A stretch of 64,000 bases of DNA from Streptomyces xinghaiensis S187 (lineage in GTDB: Bacteria > Actinomycetota > Actinomycetes > Streptomycetales > Streptomycetaceae). A program made the translations under genes and the position numbers. Under the pieces are notes generated by a model. It ran no database searches, was not told the DNA's origin, and saw nothing but the letters and a program-made list of their open reading frames with translations. Positions 8,067 through 17,110 of this stretch are shown here, one piece after another (within the stretch, counting starts at the first letter, position 1; each line of letters begins with the position of its first letter). The stretch covers positions 3,844,001-3,908,000 of the forward strand of contig NZ_CP023202.1 in the NCBI RefSeq assembly GCF_000220705.2, written 5' to 3'.

Positions 8067-10019
8067 TCACCGGCAGTTGATGCGCGCCCCGGCCCAGTCC
8101 GCCAGAGCCTCCGGACTCCGGCGGTACGGCTCGACGACCAGCCGGAGGGTCCGGACACCGGACAGCGAGACCTGGACCGGCAGAGCCGCGTCCCCGTCGC
8201 GCAGGACGTCCGAACGCCACAGCAGCGCACCGTCCCCGTAGACGGAGAACAGGGCCGCCCCCGGCACCGGTCGCAGATCGTCCAGCCCGACCCGCGCGCT
8301 GTACGTCGTGCACGGCCGGTTGAGGTCGACCGTGACCGACGACCGGGCCTGCACGGTCACGCCCTCCGGGAACAACTCCCGGCCGATCATGATCCCTTGA
8401 CGGGGCCACAGCCAGGAGCTCTCCGCGCTGCGCACCTCCGGGCCCGTGCCGTCGCCGTGCGTGTCGTACGCCAGCTCGCCGAGGTCGTACGCCAGCGGGG
8501 CCGGCTTCGGCTCGACGGAGGGGCCGGACGAACTCGGGACGGGAGCGGAGGACGGCGGCGAGGAGCCGGAGGCGGATGCCGGCGGGGAGGACGAGGCACC
8601 GGACGGGGACGCGACCGCCCCGGGGGAGGCAGGTGCCGGGGAGGTGCCCCCGGACCGCGCCGGCCCCCGGGAACCCGCCGGCCCCGTGGACCCGCCCGCC
8701 GCGGAACCGGGCGGGGTCCGGGAACCGGCACTCTCCCGCCGCGTCTGGGCAGGCGTGGCCGCCGGTCCGGGCGCTTCCGGTCCCGGGTCGCGGACCGCTC
8801 CGGAGCCGGGACCCGGCTCCCCGGGAGCCACCGGCGCCGGTGCCCGGCCGGCCCGCGGCCCGCTGTCGGGCGCACCGGCACCCCCGGCCAGAACGACGAG
8901 AACGGCGGCGGTGGCGGCCGCCACCCCGGCCGCCAGCCCCATCCGCACCGGCGCACCGCCGGCCTCGGGCACGACCCGGTCCGATCCCGTTCCGCCACCC
9001 GGACGCCTCCCCGGGACAGCCCCGGCCGCCTGCCGCGGATATCCCGCCGCCAGGGGCCCGAGGACGGCGACGGGCAGCGCCATGCGCAGCCGGACGGCGG
9101 CGTCCGCCGCGTCCCGTACCGCCGTGCGGCACCGTGCGCAGGCCGCGAGATGCCGGCGCAACCCTCGTACCGTGCGGGCCCGCAGACCGCCCTCGGCGCA
9201 GGCGGCGAGGAGCGGAGTGGAGCGGGCACAGTCGCCGCCCTCGGCCGAGGCATCCGCCAACCGGACCCTCAGGCAGGCCTGTTCGAGCCCCTTGCGCGCC
9301 CGGTGCGCCAGTGCGGCCGCGGCCTCCGGGCTCATGCCGAGCAGCCGGGCGGCGCTCTCCGGGGACTCGGCCTCGACCAGGGTGTGCCAGAGCACGGTCT
9401 GCCAGGGCGCGGGCAGGACGCGGAAGGCCCGGACGACCTCCGAGCGCTCCGCCTCCCGCATCGCCCGGACCCCGGCGTCCGCCTCCGCCCGCCGGTCCCC
9501 GGCTCCGGCCGGAAGCCCGGCCGGGCCCGCGCCGCTCCCGGAACGGGCGCCGGCGCAGTCCGGCGCACCGAGAACCCCCGACGCGTCCGCACACCCGGGC
9601 AGGCCCGCCGTGCCCGGCGCCGGGGCCGCGCCGGTCACCCCGGCGCCCCCCGCGGCGCGGGCGGGGCCGGTGGCCTCCGCGAGGACGGCGAAGCCGGCGA
9701 ATCCGGTGCGGAGCCGCTCGCCCTTCCCCGTCCGGCTCCACTCCGCGGCCACCCGGCGGACCGTCGTCAGCAGATGGACGCGCTCGGGTGCTTCGGGGCG
9801 GACACCGCCGCGAATCCCGCGGAGCGTACGGGCGAAGGCCTCGGTGGTGAGGTCGTCGGCGGAGTCGGTGTCGTGGCAGCAGTCGCGGGCGTGGCGCCGG
9901 ACGGCCACCGCATGGCGCCGGAAGAACTCCTCGAAGGCAGTGTCGTCCCCGTCCGCGGTCCGCCGGAGCAGATCCGCGTCGGCCGGCGGCGGTCCGCCCG
10001 TCGGCTGCTCAGATCCCAT
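8067..10019 (-). CDS. ECF sigma factor fused to zinc-finger anti-sigma segment, membrane helix and NPCBM-like tail
   Basis: The 650-residue product reads in order as follows. Sigma region 2 is at about 15-85 (GDDTAFEEFFRRH, DDLTTEAFARTLR). An unusually long Ala/Gly/Pro linker follows, then sigma region 4 with FRVLPAPWQTVLWHTLVE and a helix-turn-helix at SAARLLGMSPEAAAALAHRA. Next comes a zinc-binding HLAACARC motif typical of ZAS anti-sigma domains, one membrane helix (GLAAGVAAATAAVLVVLAGG) and a Pro/Ser/Thr/Gly-rich linker of about 150 residues. The last 130 residues resemble an NPCBM carbohydrate-binding domain (AYDTHG ... VDLNRPCTTYSARVGLDD). Such self-anchored ECF factors are known in Actinobacteria (ECF52/53-like groups). 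The likely topology is sigma inside and the sugar-binding-like domain outside. The start is ATG 10019. Confidence 0.85.
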   Translation of the reverse strand: MGSEQPTGGPPPADADLLRRTADGDDTAFEEFFRRHAVAVRRHARDCCHDTDSADDLTTEAFARTLRGIRGGVRPEAPERVHLLTTVRRVAAEWSRTGKGERLRTGFAGFAVLAEATGPARAAGGAGVTGAAPAPGTAGLPGCADASGVLGAPDCAGARSGSGAGPAGLPAGAGDRRAEADAGVRAMREAERSEVVRAFRVLPAPWQTVLWHTLVEAESPESAARLLGMSPEAAAALAHRARKGLEQACLRVRLADASAEGGDCARSTPLLAACAEGGLRARTVRGLRRHLAACARCRTAVRDAADAAVRLRMALPVAVLGPLAAGYPRQAAGAVPGRRPGGGTGSDRVVPEAGGAPVRMGLAAGVAAATAAVLVVLAGGAGAPDSGPRAGRAPAPVAPGEPGPGSGAVRDPGPEAPGPAATPAQTRRESAGSRTPPGSAAGGSTGPAGSRGPARSGGTSPAPASPGAVASPSGASSSPPASASGSSPPSSAPVPSSSGPSVEPKPAPLAYDLGELAYDTHGDGTGPEVRSAESSWLWPRQGIMIGRELFPEGVTVQARSSVTVDLNRPCTTYSARVGLDDLRPVPGAALFSVYGDGALLWRSDVLRDGDAALPVQVSLSGVRTLRLVVEPYRRSPEALADWAGARINCR

Positions 10020-10229
10020 GGCAGAAGCCCCCGTACCCGACGACACACCCGAGCCCCCGGGAAAGACTGCCACAATGCCCGGCCCCGGCCCCATACAAGG
10101 AACCAGAACGACCCTCCGGACAGGGGGACTTCACGGCAGAAGACGCGAAGGCCACCCTGCCCGCCGGGCCTGCGGACATCCGGCCGGACCGGCCCCGCGC
10201 CCCGAAGGACCGCGGAGCCGGTCCCTCCC

Positions 10230-11000
10230 TCAGAGCGCGCGCGGGCGCAGCCCCTCCAGGAGGATGTCCAGAAGCCGCGCCGAGGCGGCTTGCTGCTGCG
10301 CCGCGTCGGGCAGAGCCGGAGCCGCGGTGGCTATCACGAGCAGCACGTCGGCGACGGTCACATCGCCGCGCAGCTCACCGGCGGCCCGGGCGCGGTCGAC
10401 GAGCTGCCCCACGACGTCCAGCAGGACCGCGGCGCCCGGGTCGTGCTCGGCCGGCTCCGGGGTGCGCTCGACGAGCCGCAGATCCGGCTGTCCCTGCCCC
10501 GGCACGGCGGGCTGCCGCTGCTGCGGCACCCGGGCGGCGGCGTCCGCCCCCTCCGGCTCGGGGCCGACGCCGACCCGCAGCACCTGCGGCGGCAGCAGCC
10601 GGCCGGCTCCGGACGCGACCGAGGTGCGCAGGAAGCGGGAGAGCGCCGACCAGGGCTCCTCCTCCTGGCCCAGGGCGGCCCGCGCCTGCTCGGTGAGGCG
10701 CGCGGTCTCCTCCTCGGCTATCCGCCGGACGAGTACGTCCTTGCTCGGGAAGCGCCGGTAGACGGTGCCCACGCCGACCCGGGCCCGCCGTGCGACATCC
10801 TCCATCGGCGCCCCGTATCCCAGCTCACCGAAGACCTCGCGCGCCGCGCGCAGGACGTGCTCCAGATTGCGCTGTGCGTCCACCCGCAACGGCGTCGAGC
10901 GCGCGGCACCCATGACGTCGGAGCCGTCCGCGGTCGCCCGCGTGCTGCCGTCCGGTGCCGCCGCGAGAGCGGCCGGCCAGTGAGAACTCTGCGTATGCAT
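10230..11000 (-). CDS. TetR-family transcriptional regulator
   Basis: The 256-residue product has an N-terminal TetR DNA-binding domain at about 40-90 (LRAAREVFGELGYGAPMEDVARRARVG with the recognition helix VGTVYRRFPSKDVLV). The C-terminal ligand domain has an unusual Gln/Pro/Gly-rich middle (RVPQQRQPAVPGQGQP). A GGGGG ribosome site lies about eight bases before the ATG at 11000. It is divergently paired with NDH-2 across 380 bases, so control of that gene or of itself is a reasonable inference. The ligand is not predictable. Confidence 0.85.
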   Translation of the reverse strand: MHTQSSHWPAALAAAPDGSTRATADGSDVMGAARSTPLRVDAQRNLEHVLRAAREVFGELGYGAPMEDVARRARVGVGTVYRRFPSKDVLVRRIAEEETARLTEQARAALGQEEEPWSALSRFLRTSVASGAGRLLPPQVLRVGVGPEPEGADAAARVPQQRQPAVPGQGQPDLRLVERTPEPAEHDPGAAVLLDVVGQLVDRARAAGELRGDVTVADVLLVIATAAPALPDAAQQQAASARLLDILLEGLRPRAL

Positions 11001-11380
11001 GTGTTTTCCCCCGGTAAATGACGTCTCCCCCCGGAGACTCCCCGCCGTGACTGCCGGGAGACGGTCTGGCTCCCCCGACGGGATACGAACATAGTTGAGC
11101 CCAGGCCCGGAAAGAAGAGGGCAGTTCCGCACAGACCACCCCCCGGCCGGTGCGGAGGACCGCCCGGCTCCGGCCGGCGTGTCCCGTACGGCGAACGGCC
11201 CCGCGCTGACCTGCGCAGCTTGCGGCCGTCCCAGCGGAATTGCCCGTTCCGCCCGCCACGGCACGCCGGTCATACATTTCGCGGGGCCTGTGGACAAACG
11301 GCCGCCGCCGGTGCGTCATGGGAGGGTGCCGCGCTTTCAGGGAGCGGGCACGGCGGAACGACATCGCGAGGAGACCCTCT
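11001..11380. promoter_or_regulatory. 380-base divergent promoter region, TetR gene / NDH-2
   Basis: This gap holds the start regions of two divergent genes. The only A/T-rich patch is around 11085-11099 (GATACGAACATAGTTG). It is the likeliest place for a -10 element and a TetR operator, but no clean palindrome is visible. GAGGAGA before 11381 is the ribosome site of the NDH-2 gene. Confidence 0.4.
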
Positions 11381-12724
11381 GTGACGGAACCGGCGCGCAT
11401 TCTCGTGGTCGGCGGTGGCTGTGTCGGGATGTACACCGCGCTGCGGCTCCAGCGGAGGCTCAAACGAGGCGAAGCGCTGATCACCGTGCTCGACCCCGAG
11501 CCCTACATGACGTACCAGCCGTTCCTCCCGGAAGCGGCGGCGGGCTCGATCTCCCCGCGCCATGTCGTCGTCCCGCTGCGCCGGGTGCTGAGGAAGTGCC
11601 AGGTGGTGGTCGGCGAGGCCACGGCCATCGACCACACCGCGCGCACCGCGACCGTACGGACCCTCGCCACCGAGGAGGAGGGCACCGACCCGGTCGAGAT
11701 CGGCTACGACGAACTGGTGCTGGCCCCCGGCTCGGTCTCCCGCACCCTCCCCGTCCCCGGCCTGGCCGAATTCGGCATCGGATTCAAGACGGTCGAGGAA
11801 GCCATCATGCTCCGCAACCATGTCCTGGAGCAGCTGGACATCGCCTCCTCGACCCGCGACCCGGCGGTCCGTTCCGCCGCCCTCACCTTCGTCTTCGTCG
11901 GCGGCGGCTACGCGGGTGTGGAGGCGATCGCCGAGCTGGAGGACATGGCCCGCTACGCCCTGCGCTACTACCACAACGTCGAACCCGAGGACATGAAGTG
12001 GATCCTCGTCGAGGCCACCGGGCGCATCCTGCCCGAGGTCGGCGAGGAGATGGGCACCTACGCCGTCCGCGAGCTGCGCGGCCGCAACATCGACATCCGC
12101 CTCGACACCCGGCTCGAATCCTGCGAGAAGCGGGTCGCGGTGCTCAGCGACGGCTCCCGTTTCCCCACCCGCACCCTGGTGTGGACGGCGGGCGTCAAAC
12201 CGCACCCCGTACTCGCCGCCAGCGGCCTGCCGCTCAACGACCGGGGCCGGCTGCGGTGCACGGCGGCCCTGCGCGTCGACGGCACGGAGCACGCGTGGGC
12301 CGCGGGGGACGCCGCCGCCGTACCGGACCTCGCCGCGGGCACACCGGACGCGCTCTGCGCGCCCAACGCCCAGCACGCGGTGCGCCAGGCGCGGACCCTC
12401 GCCGACAACCTCGTCGCCTCCCTCCGCGGCGGCGGGACCAAGGACTACGAGCACGCGCACGCCGGATCGGTCGCCTCCCTGGGCCTCCACAAGGGTGTCG
12501 CACATGTGTACGGCAAGAAGATCAAGGGCTATCCGGCCTGGTTCATGCACCGCGTCTACCACCTCGGCCGGGTGCCGACCTTCAACCGTAAGGCCCGGGT
12601 GATCGCCGAATGGTCCCTCGCCGGACTCTTCAAACGCGAGATCGTCTCTCTCGGCTCTCTGGAGCACCCCCGCGCCGAATTCGAACTCGCGGCCGGGACA
12701 GATCACCCGTCCGACGGCAGATGA
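11381..12724 (+). CDS. ndh: Type II NADH dehydrogenase (NDH-2)
   Basis: This single-subunit, non-proton-pumping NADH:menaquinone oxidoreductase of 447 residues works at the inner face of the membrane. It has two dinucleotide folds: VVGGGCVGMYTALRL near the N-terminus for FAD, and FVGGGYAGVEAIAEL at about 170 for NADH. The NDH-2 substrate-side motif TYQPFLPEAAAGSISPRHVV follows the first fold. GDAAAVPD is the second FAD motif, and the C-terminal amphipathic segment (LFKREIVSLGSL) suits membrane attachment. The GTG at 11381 is chosen because GAGGAGA precedes it and the protein then begins directly with the fold; an in-frame ATG at 11240 would add 47 poorly conserved residues. Confidence 0.9.
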   Translation: MTEPARILVVGGGCVGMYTALRLQRRLKRGEALITVLDPEPYMTYQPFLPEAAAGSISPRHVVVPLRRVLRKCQVVVGEATAIDHTARTATVRTLATEEEGTDPVEIGYDELVLAPGSVSRTLPVPGLAEFGIGFKTVEEAIMLRNHVLEQLDIASSTRDPAVRSAALTFVFVGGGYAGVEAIAELEDMARYALRYYHNVEPEDMKWILVEATGRILPEVGEEMGTYAVRELRGRNIDIRLDTRLESCEKRVAVLSDGSRFPTRTLVWTAGVKPHPVLAASGLPLNDRGRLRCTAALRVDGTEHAWAAGDAAAVPDLAAGTPDALCAPNAQHAVRQARTLADNLVASLRGGGTKDYEHAHAGSVASLGLHKGVAHVYGKKIKGYPAWFMHRVYHLGRVPTFNRKARVIAEWSLAGLFKREIVSLGSLEHPRAEFELAAGTDHPSDGR

Positions 12725-12974
12725 CCGGAAGGCGAGGGAAGCCGGAACTACGCGATCGGCGGCCTCGTCTGACGGATGTCAGCCCGGTCCGCCACACTGG
12801 GCATGTGACCATCAAGGGTGGGCTCGCACCCGTCGAGAAAGCCGCTGCCTCCCGGTCCCGGGACAGCGGCGTCCGGCGGCACCGCCGGGCCCCGCTCCCC
12901 TTCCCGAACCAGGAAACCAGCGGCATTCCCCGGCCGTCCCGCTGATCCGAAGCGACATCACGAGGCAAATCTCA

Positions 12975-14948
12975 GTGAACTTCACGCGCTGGAGCGCCCG
13001 GCTCCCCGGTACACAGCGACGCGCCGCGGTGCGGTCCGACCGCGGCGGCAGTCCCCAGGCTCCGTCCGCGCCGGGCAGCGGCGTGCCCACCGCCAGGGAG
13101 GAGCCGCCGGAGCCGTTCGAGACGCCACCACCGGCCGGCTCCCCGGGCGGGCGCCCGGCCGCGCGGGAGCTGCTGGCGCGGGACGTACTCGACCAGGTGC
13201 CCGGGCTGGTCGCGGTCGTCCACGGCCCGGAGCACCGCATCGCCTACGTCAACGACGCCTACACCACCGTCTTCGGGGACCGCTCCCTCGGCGGCCCCGC
13301 CCGTGAGCTGCTGCCGGAGCTGACGGAGCTCGGTCTGCTGCCGCTCATGGACCAGGTCCTGCGCAGCGGCAAGCCCCGCACCCTCAAGGCCCGCCGCGCC
13401 CGCGGGCTGTCCCGCTCGGGCCATTACACCTTCACCTGCACCCCCGTCGAACTCTCACCCGCGGACGGACCGGAGGGGAAACCGCACACCGACGGAGCGG
13501 CCACCCCTGCCGCCACCGGCACGGTGCCGGGCCCTCCCCCGGACGGCGCGTCATCCGACGGCGCGTCTGCCGACAGCACGTCACCCGACGGCACGGCTCC
13601 CGGCTCCGCCCCCGGCGGCACCGCTTCGGCCGGCGGCGACGGCCAACCCGACGGCGTCCGCGACCGCGCGGCGGCCCGGGCCGTGCTGCGCGCGGCGGGA
13701 GCCGCGGACCGCCGACCGGCCCGGCCCGGTTCGCCCCGCAAGGGCGTCATGGTCTTCGCCACGGACGTCACCGACCAGGTCGAGGCCGCCGAGCGGCTGC
13801 GCACCAGCGAGCGCCGGCAGCGCGAGACCGCCGTCACCCTCCAGCGGAGCCTGCTCCCGCAGAAGCTCGAACAGCCCGACGACCTGCGCGTCGCCGCCAC
13901 CTACCAGCCGGGCGGCACCGACGAAGCGGTGGGCGGTGACTGGTACGACGTCATCACCCTCGGCGCCGGCCGCACCGCCCTGGTCATCGGCGACGTCATG
14001 GGCCGCGGAGTCCGCGCCGCGGCGGTGATGGGCCAACTCCGCACCGCCGTAAGGGCCTACGCCCGGCTCGACCTGCCCCCGCACGAGGTGCTCCAGCTTC
14101 TCGACGGCCTCGCCGCCGAGATCGACCCCAACCAGATCGCCACCTGCCTCTACGCCGTCCACGACCCCAACGAGAACCGCCTCGTCCACGCCTCGGCCGG
14201 CCATCTGCCGATCATCGTCCGCGATGCCGACGGCACGGTCCGCCGCGCCGCCGAGCCCACCGGCCCTCCGCTCGGCACCGGAGGCTGGGTGCACACCTCC
14301 GGCTCCGTACCGCTGGAGCCCGGCGCCACCGCCGTGCTCTACACCGACGGCCTCGTCGAGCGCCGCGACGCCGACATCGACGACGGCGTCTCCGCGCTCG
14401 AACAAGCCCTCGCGGGCGCCGACGGCACCCCGCAGGCCGTCTGTGACCGGCTGATCCGCGCCCTGGGCGTCACCGCCGACCACGACGACGACGTCGCCGT
14501 CCTCGTCCTCCAGCACCCTGCCCGCACCGGACACGACGCGGAGCTCTTCCACAACGCCGCCCTCGACCTCCTCGGCGGTGTCGAAGCGGCTCCCCGCGCC
14601 CGCGCGTTCGCCTCGGGCGTCCTCACCAGCTGGCGCTTCCCCACCGAGCTGCACGACCTGGGCGTCCTGGCCGCGAGCGAACTGGTCGCCAACTCCCTCC
14701 AGCACGGCATCCCGCCCATGCGGCTCCGGCTGCGCCGTACGGACCGCCGCCTGATCGTCGAGGTGACGGACGGGGACGACCACCTCCCGCGCCGCCGCCG
14801 CGCCGAACCGGCGGACGAGTCCGGCCGCGGCATCTCGATCATCGCGACCATCGCCTCCTCCTGGGGCTCCCGGCGGACCCCGGGCGGAGGCAAGGCCGTC
14901 TGGTGCGAGTTCGCCCTCCCCGACAGCTGCCGTACACCGCATCCATGA
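12975..14948 (+). CDS. PAS - PP2C (SpoIIE-type) phosphatase - RsbW-like ATPase fusion
   Basis: The 657-residue signalling protein has three parts. A PAS domain lies at about 65-155 (VAVVHGPEHRIAYVNDAY). It is interrupted before its end by an Asp/Ser/Ala/Pro-rich insertion of about 90 residues. An SpoIIE-type PP2C phosphatase with metal-binding Asp residues in GGDWYD, GDVMGRG, TDGLVER and DDDVAVLV spans about 275-520. A C-terminal GHKL kinase-like domain carries the N-box ASELVANSLQHG and the lid ESGRGISIIATIASSWG. Proteins of this plan often control anti-sigma / anti-anti-sigma partner switches. A GTG start at 12975 is used. The partners are not encoded next to it. Confidence 0.85.
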   Translation: MNFTRWSARLPGTQRRAAVRSDRGGSPQAPSAPGSGVPTAREEPPEPFETPPPAGSPGGRPAARELLARDVLDQVPGLVAVVHGPEHRIAYVNDAYTTVFGDRSLGGPARELLPELTELGLLPLMDQVLRSGKPRTLKARRARGLSRSGHYTFTCTPVELSPADGPEGKPHTDGAATPAATGTVPGPPPDGASSDGASADSTSPDGTAPGSAPGGTASAGGDGQPDGVRDRAAARAVLRAAGAADRRPARPGSPRKGVMVFATDVTDQVEAAERLRTSERRQRETAVTLQRSLLPQKLEQPDDLRVAATYQPGGTDEAVGGDWYDVITLGAGRTALVIGDVMGRGVRAAAVMGQLRTAVRAYARLDLPPHEVLQLLDGLAAEIDPNQIATCLYAVHDPNENRLVHASAGHLPIIVRDADGTVRRAAEPTGPPLGTGGWVHTSGSVPLEPGATAVLYTDGLVERRDADIDDGVSALEQALAGADGTPQAVCDRLIRALGVTADHDDDVAVLVLQHPARTGHDAELFHNAALDLLGGVEAAPRARAFASGVLTSWRFPTELHDLGVLAASELVANSLQHGIPPMRLRLRRTDRRLIVEVTDGDDHLPRRRRAEPADESGRGISIIATIASSWGSRRTPGGGKAVWCEFALPDSCRTPHP

Positions 14949-15060
14949 TGGAGCCCGCCGGCGCAGGGAACCGCGACCGCAAGCAACAACCCCGACGCCC
15001 CGACACGCCGAGGCCCCGGGACCCGTAGCCACCGGCCGAGCAGGGAGTACCGGCGAGCCG

Positions 15061-16380
15061 TCAGATACCCACGGGCACTGGCGCCGCAGAGTGTGTCTCC
15101 GCGCCGGCCACGGCCGGAACCGGTGGTGCGGCCGCCCGCAGCGGGCTGTCCTGTTCCGGTGTGAGCCGTCTCCCCAGCCGCAGCGCCAGCACCGAGATCC
15201 CCAGCGAACAGACGATCAGCATCGCGATGTAGGCGGTGTACGCCCCGGCGCCGGCCATGAGCCCGCCCACCGCCGGCCCGACGGCCAGCGCCAGCTGCTT
15301 CACCAGCGCGAAAGCGGAGTTGTACCGGCCGATCAGCCCTCTCGGAGCCAGGTCCGCCACCAGCGGTGCCACGGTCGGCGACAGCATCGCCTCACCCAGC
15401 CCGAACAGCGCATAGGTGGAGATGATCGCCGCCACCGCCCAGGCGTGACGGCCGTGCAGCAGCCCTGACGCACCGGCCGCCACCCAGGCCAGGGTCCATA
15501 TCAGCCCCACCAGAGCGATCACGCGGCTCCGCCGCCGCCGTTCCACCAGCCGCAGGACCACGAACTGCGCCAGCACGATGACCGCGGTGTTGGCGGCCAG
15601 CGCCACCCCGAGGGTGGCGGGCGATATGCGCGCGACATCGACCGCGAAGGCGGAGAGCCCCGACTCGAACTGGCCGTAGCAGGCGAAGAACAGCACAAAG
15701 CCCAGCACACACAGGCCCACCATCGACCGGTCCCGGAGCAGAACCCGCAGGCCGCTCCCGCCCCCGCCGGCAGCCGGGACCGTCTCCCCATATCCCGCGC
15801 CCGCAACCGCGGCCTTCGCGAGACGAACGGACGCCACGGCTGCGCCGAGCACCAGGAACATCACCGCCTCGATCCCGAACAGCACCAGGAAGCTGCCGGC
15901 ACGCGAGATGTCCACGATCAGCCCGCCGAGCAGACCGCCGATGCCCAAGCCGAGGTTGTTCAGGAAGAACTGCGTGGCGAACGCCCGCGAGCGGGTGGCG
16001 GGGGACGAGCACCAGACGATGAGCGTGGCCAGGGCGGGCTGGATCACCGATATCCCCGTGCCCAGCAGCGCGGCCGCCGCGATGACCAGCGCCTCGGTGG
16101 ACGCCAGGCCCATCCCGGCGGACCCCGCGGCCGCGGCGGCCGAACCCACGACCACCACCGGCAGCGGCCCGCGCCGGTCGATGATCCGGCCGGTGAACGG
16201 CAGCGCCACCAGGGCGGCCAGGGCGAAGACGGCGAGGACGACCCCCGCGGTGCTCGCTCCGAGATCCCGCACCCGCGCCACATAGAGGAACAGATACGGA
16301 ACGGTGAAGCCGTTGCCGAACGCGCTCAGCGCATTGCCCAGTTGAATCCGGCGCAGCGCGGCGCTCATCGCGGTGGTCAC
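15061..16380 (-). CDS. MFS multidrug efflux transporter (SCO4121 type)
   Basis: The 439-residue major facilitator has 12 predicted membrane helices. The motif A loop after helix 2 is GRIIDRRGPLP, and the C-terminal half carries the weaker repeat (GLIGRYN). It is divergent from a MarR gene. In S. coelicolor the equivalent pair SCO4121/SCO4122 was reported as a multidrug exporter and its MarR regulator, which supports the function here. The GTG at 16380 has CAGGTGA immediately upstream with five-base spacing. The ATG at 16368 is the alternative. It converges with the PP2C gene, 112 bases away. Confidence 0.86.
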   Translation of the reverse strand: MTTAMSAALRRIQLGNALSAFGNGFTVPYLFLYVARVRDLGASTAGVVLAVFALAALVALPFTGRIIDRRGPLPVVVVGSAAAAAGSAGMGLASTEALVIAAAALLGTGISVIQPALATLIVWCSSPATRSRAFATQFFLNNLGLGIGGLLGGLIVDISRAGSFLVLFGIEAVMFLVLGAAVASVRLAKAAVAGAGYGETVPAAGGGGSGLRVLLRDRSMVGLCVLGFVLFFACYGQFESGLSAFAVDVARISPATLGVALAANTAVIVLAQFVVLRLVERRRRSRVIALVGLIWTLAWVAAGASGLLHGRHAWAVAAIISTYALFGLGEAMLSPTVAPLVADLAPRGLIGRYNSAFALVKQLALAVGPAVGGLMAGAGAYTAYIAMLIVCSLGISVLALRLGRRLTPEQDSPLRAAAPPVPAVAGAETHSAAPVPVGI

Positions 16381-16440
16381 ACTCACCTGCCCAGGTCGTG
16401 GAGGAAGAGAGGAGGGGGCGGGACCTGTGGAGTCCAACCT

Positions 16441-16519
16441 TGAAGACTTTGAACCTAAACTTCGATGGTGAAGACTACACATCCGAAGCCTTCGACGCCA
16501 AAGAGATGCGTGCCATACT
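16441..16519. promoter_or_regulatory. Promoter/operator region between MFS gene and marR
   Basis: An A/T-richer island contains the direct repeat TGAAGACT at 16441-16448 and 16469-16476 and the inverted CTTC-N6-GAAG at 16460-16473, plausible MarR contacts. For the plus-strand gene, TTCGAC (16491-16496) and CATACT (16514-16519) are separated by 17 bases. That would start the transcript at or next to the ATG at 16527. Confidence 0.5.
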
Positions 16520-16526
16520 GCCCGCC

Positions 16527-17075
16527 ATGTCTGACAACGCCACCGAGGACCAGCCGAGCATCGAGGAACAGATCGCCGCCTACCAGCGGGAGTTCCACGA
16601 CCTCGACCCCCAGGTCGAGCAGGTCGTCTCGTCGCTGCAGCGGCTGAACCGCAGGATGAACGTCGCCTACGGCCGGCAGACCGCCACCCTCGGCATGAGC
16701 AACGCCGAGTGGGAGGTCCTCCAGGCCCTGGTCCTCTCCGGTGCGCCGTACCGGCTGGGCCCCGGGGACCTGGCCAAGCGCCTCGGTCTCACGCCGGCAG
16801 CGATGACCCACCGGATCGACCGCATGGTGGGGGAAGGACTCGTCACCCGGGAACGCGACGAGAGCAACCGTGTCCGCGTCATCGTGGAGCTGACGGCCGC
16901 CGGCCGGGAGAAGTGGCTCGAGGCGATGCGCCTGGCAACCGTCTTCGAGGAGGGACTCCTGCAGGACCTGACGACAGCCGAACGGGCCCTGCTGGGAGAG
17001 CTGCTCACCCGCCTGCTCCGACGGGTCGAGGACGCCCAGCCCGACGCGGAAGGACGCCTCAGCGACCTCGGCTGA
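16527..17075 (+). CDS. MarR-family transcriptional regulator
   Basis: The 182-residue winged-helix repressor has its DNA-binding core at about 55-125 (LGPGDLAKRLGLTPAAMTHRIDRMVGEGLVTRE with the wing residues RDESNRVRVIVEL). Long N- and C-terminal helices should form the dimer interface. It is divergent from the MFS exporter and by analogy with SCO4122 should repress it and itself. The ATG at 16527 has no recognisable ribosome site; the putative -10 box ends only seven bases upstream, suggesting a leaderless message. Longer in-frame starts would extend through the operator region and look non-coding. Confidence 0.86.
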   Translation: MSDNATEDQPSIEEQIAAYQREFHDLDPQVEQVVSSLQRLNRRMNVAYGRQTATLGMSNAEWEVLQALVLSGAPYRLGPGDLAKRLGLTPAAMTHRIDRMVGEGLVTRERDESNRVRVIVELTAAGREKWLEAMRLATVFEEGLLQDLTTAERALLGELLTRLLRRVEDAQPDAEGRLSDLG

Positions 17076-17081
17076 GGCGAG

Positions 17082-17110
17082 TTGACACCTCCCGGGGCCG
17101 ACCGTAGTGT
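17082..17110 (+). promoter_or_regulatory. Upstream rRNA promoter (TTGACA-N17-TAGTGT)
   Basis: A consensus -35 TTGACA (17082-17087) and TAGTGT (17105-17110) are exactly 17 bases apart, just after the marR stop and pointing to the rRNA genes. Streptomyces rrn operons normally have several tandem promoters. Confidence 0.7.

Noticed and set aside
8397..11021. 874-residue plus-strand frame over the ECF sigma and TetR genes
   Set aside because: Composition is Arg/Gly/Pro-rich noise; the minus strand encodes well-defined sigma and TetR domains.
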